A stretch of DNA of 64,000 nt from Mesorhizobium sp. B2-8-5 (GTDB taxonomy: Bacteria; Pseudomonadota; Alphaproteobacteria; Rhizobiales; Rhizobiaceae): NCBI RefSeq assembly GCF_006440675.2, contig NZ_CP083951.1, positions 4,559,501-4,623,500 of the forward strand, in the 5' to 3' direction. Made by a program: the position numbers and the translations under genes. Positions within the stretch are counted from its first letter, which is position 1. The number at the start of each line of letters is the position of its first letter. The notes beneath the pieces are model-generated. The model saw only the letters and a list, made by a program, of their open reading frames with translations. It did no database searches and was not told where the DNA came from. This document shows, piece after piece, positions 62,766-64,000 of the stretch.

Positions 62766-63548
62766 ATGACGGCTCGCGATTCAGGGGTTCAACGAATTCA
62801 CGCCCGCAAAAATCATTCCTGCTATGGAATGGGCCTTGGCATCATCATCCTCGACGAGATCTATCCCGGGTTCCCCGGCGACGTGCGAAACGCCAGCGCC
62901 TATCCGTTCCCGATCCAGTATGAAATCGCCGAAGGCGTCGACATCCAGAACCTCGTCCGCGGCGACGACAAGAAAGCCCTGCTCGAGCCGATTGTCAGGG
63001 CCGCGCGGAAGCTGGAACGCATGGGATGTCGCGCGATCGCCGCCGAATGCGGCTACTTCGCCTGGTTCCAGAAGGAGATCGCGGCCAGCGTCGATGTGCC
63101 GGTTTTCGCGTCGAGCCTGCTGCAGGTACCCCTCGCCCAGATGATCATCGGTCCCGAAAGGGTCGTCGGCATTCTCGTCGCCGAGGGCGACCGGCTCAGT
63201 GACCGGCACCTGACTTCGGTCGGCGTGACGCTCGGAACGAACTATATCGTCCACGGCGCCAAGGATGACGGCAAGACCCCACAATTCGACAATCTCTGGA
63301 CAAAGGACATCCGGCCCGAAATCCCTACCGCGGATTATGACCTGGCTGAGCTCGACATCGTCAAGGTCGCGAAGGATTTCGCCGCCGCCCATTCGAACAT
63401 GGGAGCCATGGTTCTGGAGTGCACCGGGTTTCAGCCCTTTGGCCGGGCGATACAGCGCGAAATCGACATGCCCGTGTTCAGCTGGTCGACCTTGCTGGAC
63501 TATGCCTATTCCGTCGCCGTGCACCGGGATTTCTACGGCCACGTCTGA
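62766..63548 (+). CDS. Aspartate/glutamate racemase-like protein
   Basis: A 260-residue cytosolic protein of the Asp/Glu/hydantoin racemase superfamily. Two active-site Cys are in AIAAECGYFAWFQKE (first half) and AMVLECTGFQPFGRAI (second half), at symmetric positions. The segment PVFASSLLQVPLAQMIIG is also typical. The family also includes decarboxylases and maleate isomerases, so the reaction is open. It is divergent from a LysR regulator and convergent with an aldehyde dehydrogenase, with a terminator between them. The ATG at 62766 follows the promoter region; the first ~20 residues are not conserved, so a later Met is possible. Confidence 0.87.
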   Translation: MTARDSGVQRIHARKNHSCYGMGLGIIILDEIYPGFPGDVRNASAYPFPIQYEIAEGVDIQNLVRGDDKKALLEPIVRAARKLERMGCRAIAAECGYFAWFQKEIAASVDVPVFASSLLQVPLAQMIIGPERVVGILVAEGDRLSDRHLTSVGVTLGTNYIVHGAKDDGKTPQFDNLWTKDIRPEIPTADYDLAELDIVKVAKDFAAAHSNMGAMVLECTGFQPFGRAIQREIDMPVFSWSTLLDYAYSVAVHRDFYGHV

Positions 63549-63570
63549 CCTGCGAGGTCAGCCCAAATGA

Positions 63571-63600
63571 AAAGGCGCGGCCGAGGCCGCGCCCTTCTTA
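63571..63600. terminator. Bidirectional terminator between racemase and aldehyde dehydrogenase
   Basis: GGCGCGGC pairs with GCCGCGCC around CGAG (63574-63593), flanked by AAAA on the left and CTTCTTAAG on the right. It lies between two convergent stops and can serve both. Confidence 0.8.
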
Positions 63601-63634
63601 AGCTTCTTCGGAGGCCTGGTTCGACCCGTGATGC

Positions 63635-64000
63635 CTACTCCGCCGCTTCGTAACCGGCGATGCCCTTGATCTCGAGGAAATCCTCCAGCCCATATTCGGC
63701 ATATTCGCGGCCGTTGCCGGACTGCTTGTAGCCGCCGAAGGGCAGGCCGGCGTCCCAGGTCGGGTAGTTGATGTAGACATTGCCGGAGCGCATGCGGACA
63801 GCCACGTCGCGCGCCTTCTCGATGTCCTTGGCCTGTATGTAGGAGGCAAGGCCATAGACGGTGTCGTTGGCCTGCTCGACCGCCTGCTCCACCGTGTCGT
63901 AAGGCATGATCGACAGAACCGGCCCGAAGATTTCCTCGCTGGCGATGCGCATGTCGTGCGTGACATTGGCGAAGACGGTCGGGCGGACGTAGTAGCCGCG
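63635..64000 (-). CDS. Aldehyde dehydrogenase, C-terminal part (cut by window edge)
   Basis: The last 121 residues of an NAD(P)-dependent aldehyde dehydrogenase. Visible hallmarks are [35 protein letters not shown] (the conserved Glu-x-Phe-Gly-Pro), [20 protein letters not shown] and [20 protein letters not shown]. These place it with betaine-aldehyde or general short-chain aldehyde dehydrogenases; the catalytic Cys and NAD site lie right of the window. It is convergent with the racemase-like gene. Substrate cannot be judged from the fragment. Confidence 0.93.
   Translation of the reverse strand, partial: RGYYVRPTVFANVTHDMRIASEEIFGPVLSIMPYDTVEQAVEQANDTVYGLASYIQAKDIEKARDVAVRMRSGNVYINYPTWDAGLPFGGYKQSGNGREYAEYGLEDFLEIKGIAGYEAAE

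Overview
The window is a GC-rich chromosomal segment from an alphaproteobacterium of the order Hyphomicrobiales, most likely Mesorhizobium or a close relative. This rests on gene content (adjacent LdtR and LdtP homologues, a zinc-free type HemB, a Bpt leucyltransferase, a DUF6163 protein, an OpgC-type acyltransferase) and on several classes of small dispersed intergenic repeat that I associate with mesorhizobia. The genus is an inference, not proven by any single marker. There is no rRNA operon, CRISPR array, prophage or large island. Most genes are ordinary chromosomal genes with one translated strand, short spacers and 1-4 bp operon overlaps.

Layout: 1-2.1 kb holds the 5' end of glyA and a cation/proton antiporter. 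2.2-11.3 kb is one minus-strand nucleoside operon: a LacI-type regulator, a BMP-family ABC transporter (binding protein, double ATPase, two permeases), a nucleoside hydrolase, a glutamine-amidotransferase-like protein, an alpha/beta hydrolase and an acetamidase/formamidase. 11.8-14.0 kb is the cell-wall pair ldtR/ldtP. 14.3-16.5 kb holds a DUF6163 membrane protein, a 3-hydroxyisobutyryl-CoA hydrolase-like gene and a twice-frameshifted methyltransferase. 16.5-25.6 kb carries a DUF2066 protein, hemB, a toxin-antitoxin relic, a RibD-like reductase, PPK2, an aldo/keto reductase, a GT90 glycosyltransferase, and a divergent GntR/MFS pair. 25.6-27.2 kb holds two homologous proteins of about 46 residues and a divergent LacI-type regulator, with three copies of one operator-like palindrome. 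27.3-29.4 kb has opgC and an esterase.

29.5-33.9 kb is a compact four-gene operon: TelA, a lipoprotein combining a solute-binding domain with a von Willebrand A domain, an XpaC-like membrane protein, and a second solute-binding protein. With the twin small proteins it is the best candidate for an under-described system. 33.9-54.4 kb is mostly housekeeping and transport: sthA, a methyltransferase, RDD, bpt, EamA, an AI-2E family transporter, parC, a secreted protein, aspS, a DeoR/MFS pair, rnd, MAPEG, guaB, an orphan Phd-type antitoxin and a DHA2 transporter. 54.4-58.1 kb has rlmE and a Ppx/GppA phosphatase separated by an intact ISAs1-type insertion sequence that landed inside an intergenic repeat. 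58.3-64 kb has an LPG-synthase-like membrane protein, tRNA-Gln(CTG), a stretch of small orphan genes including a 59-residue secreted Cys/His peptide, a divergent LysR/Asp-Glu-racemase pair, and the 3' end of an aldehyde dehydrogenase.

Decay is visible at three genes (methyltransferase, MntA/HepT-like pair, SRPBCC gene), and short tandem duplications occur in or just before two genes.
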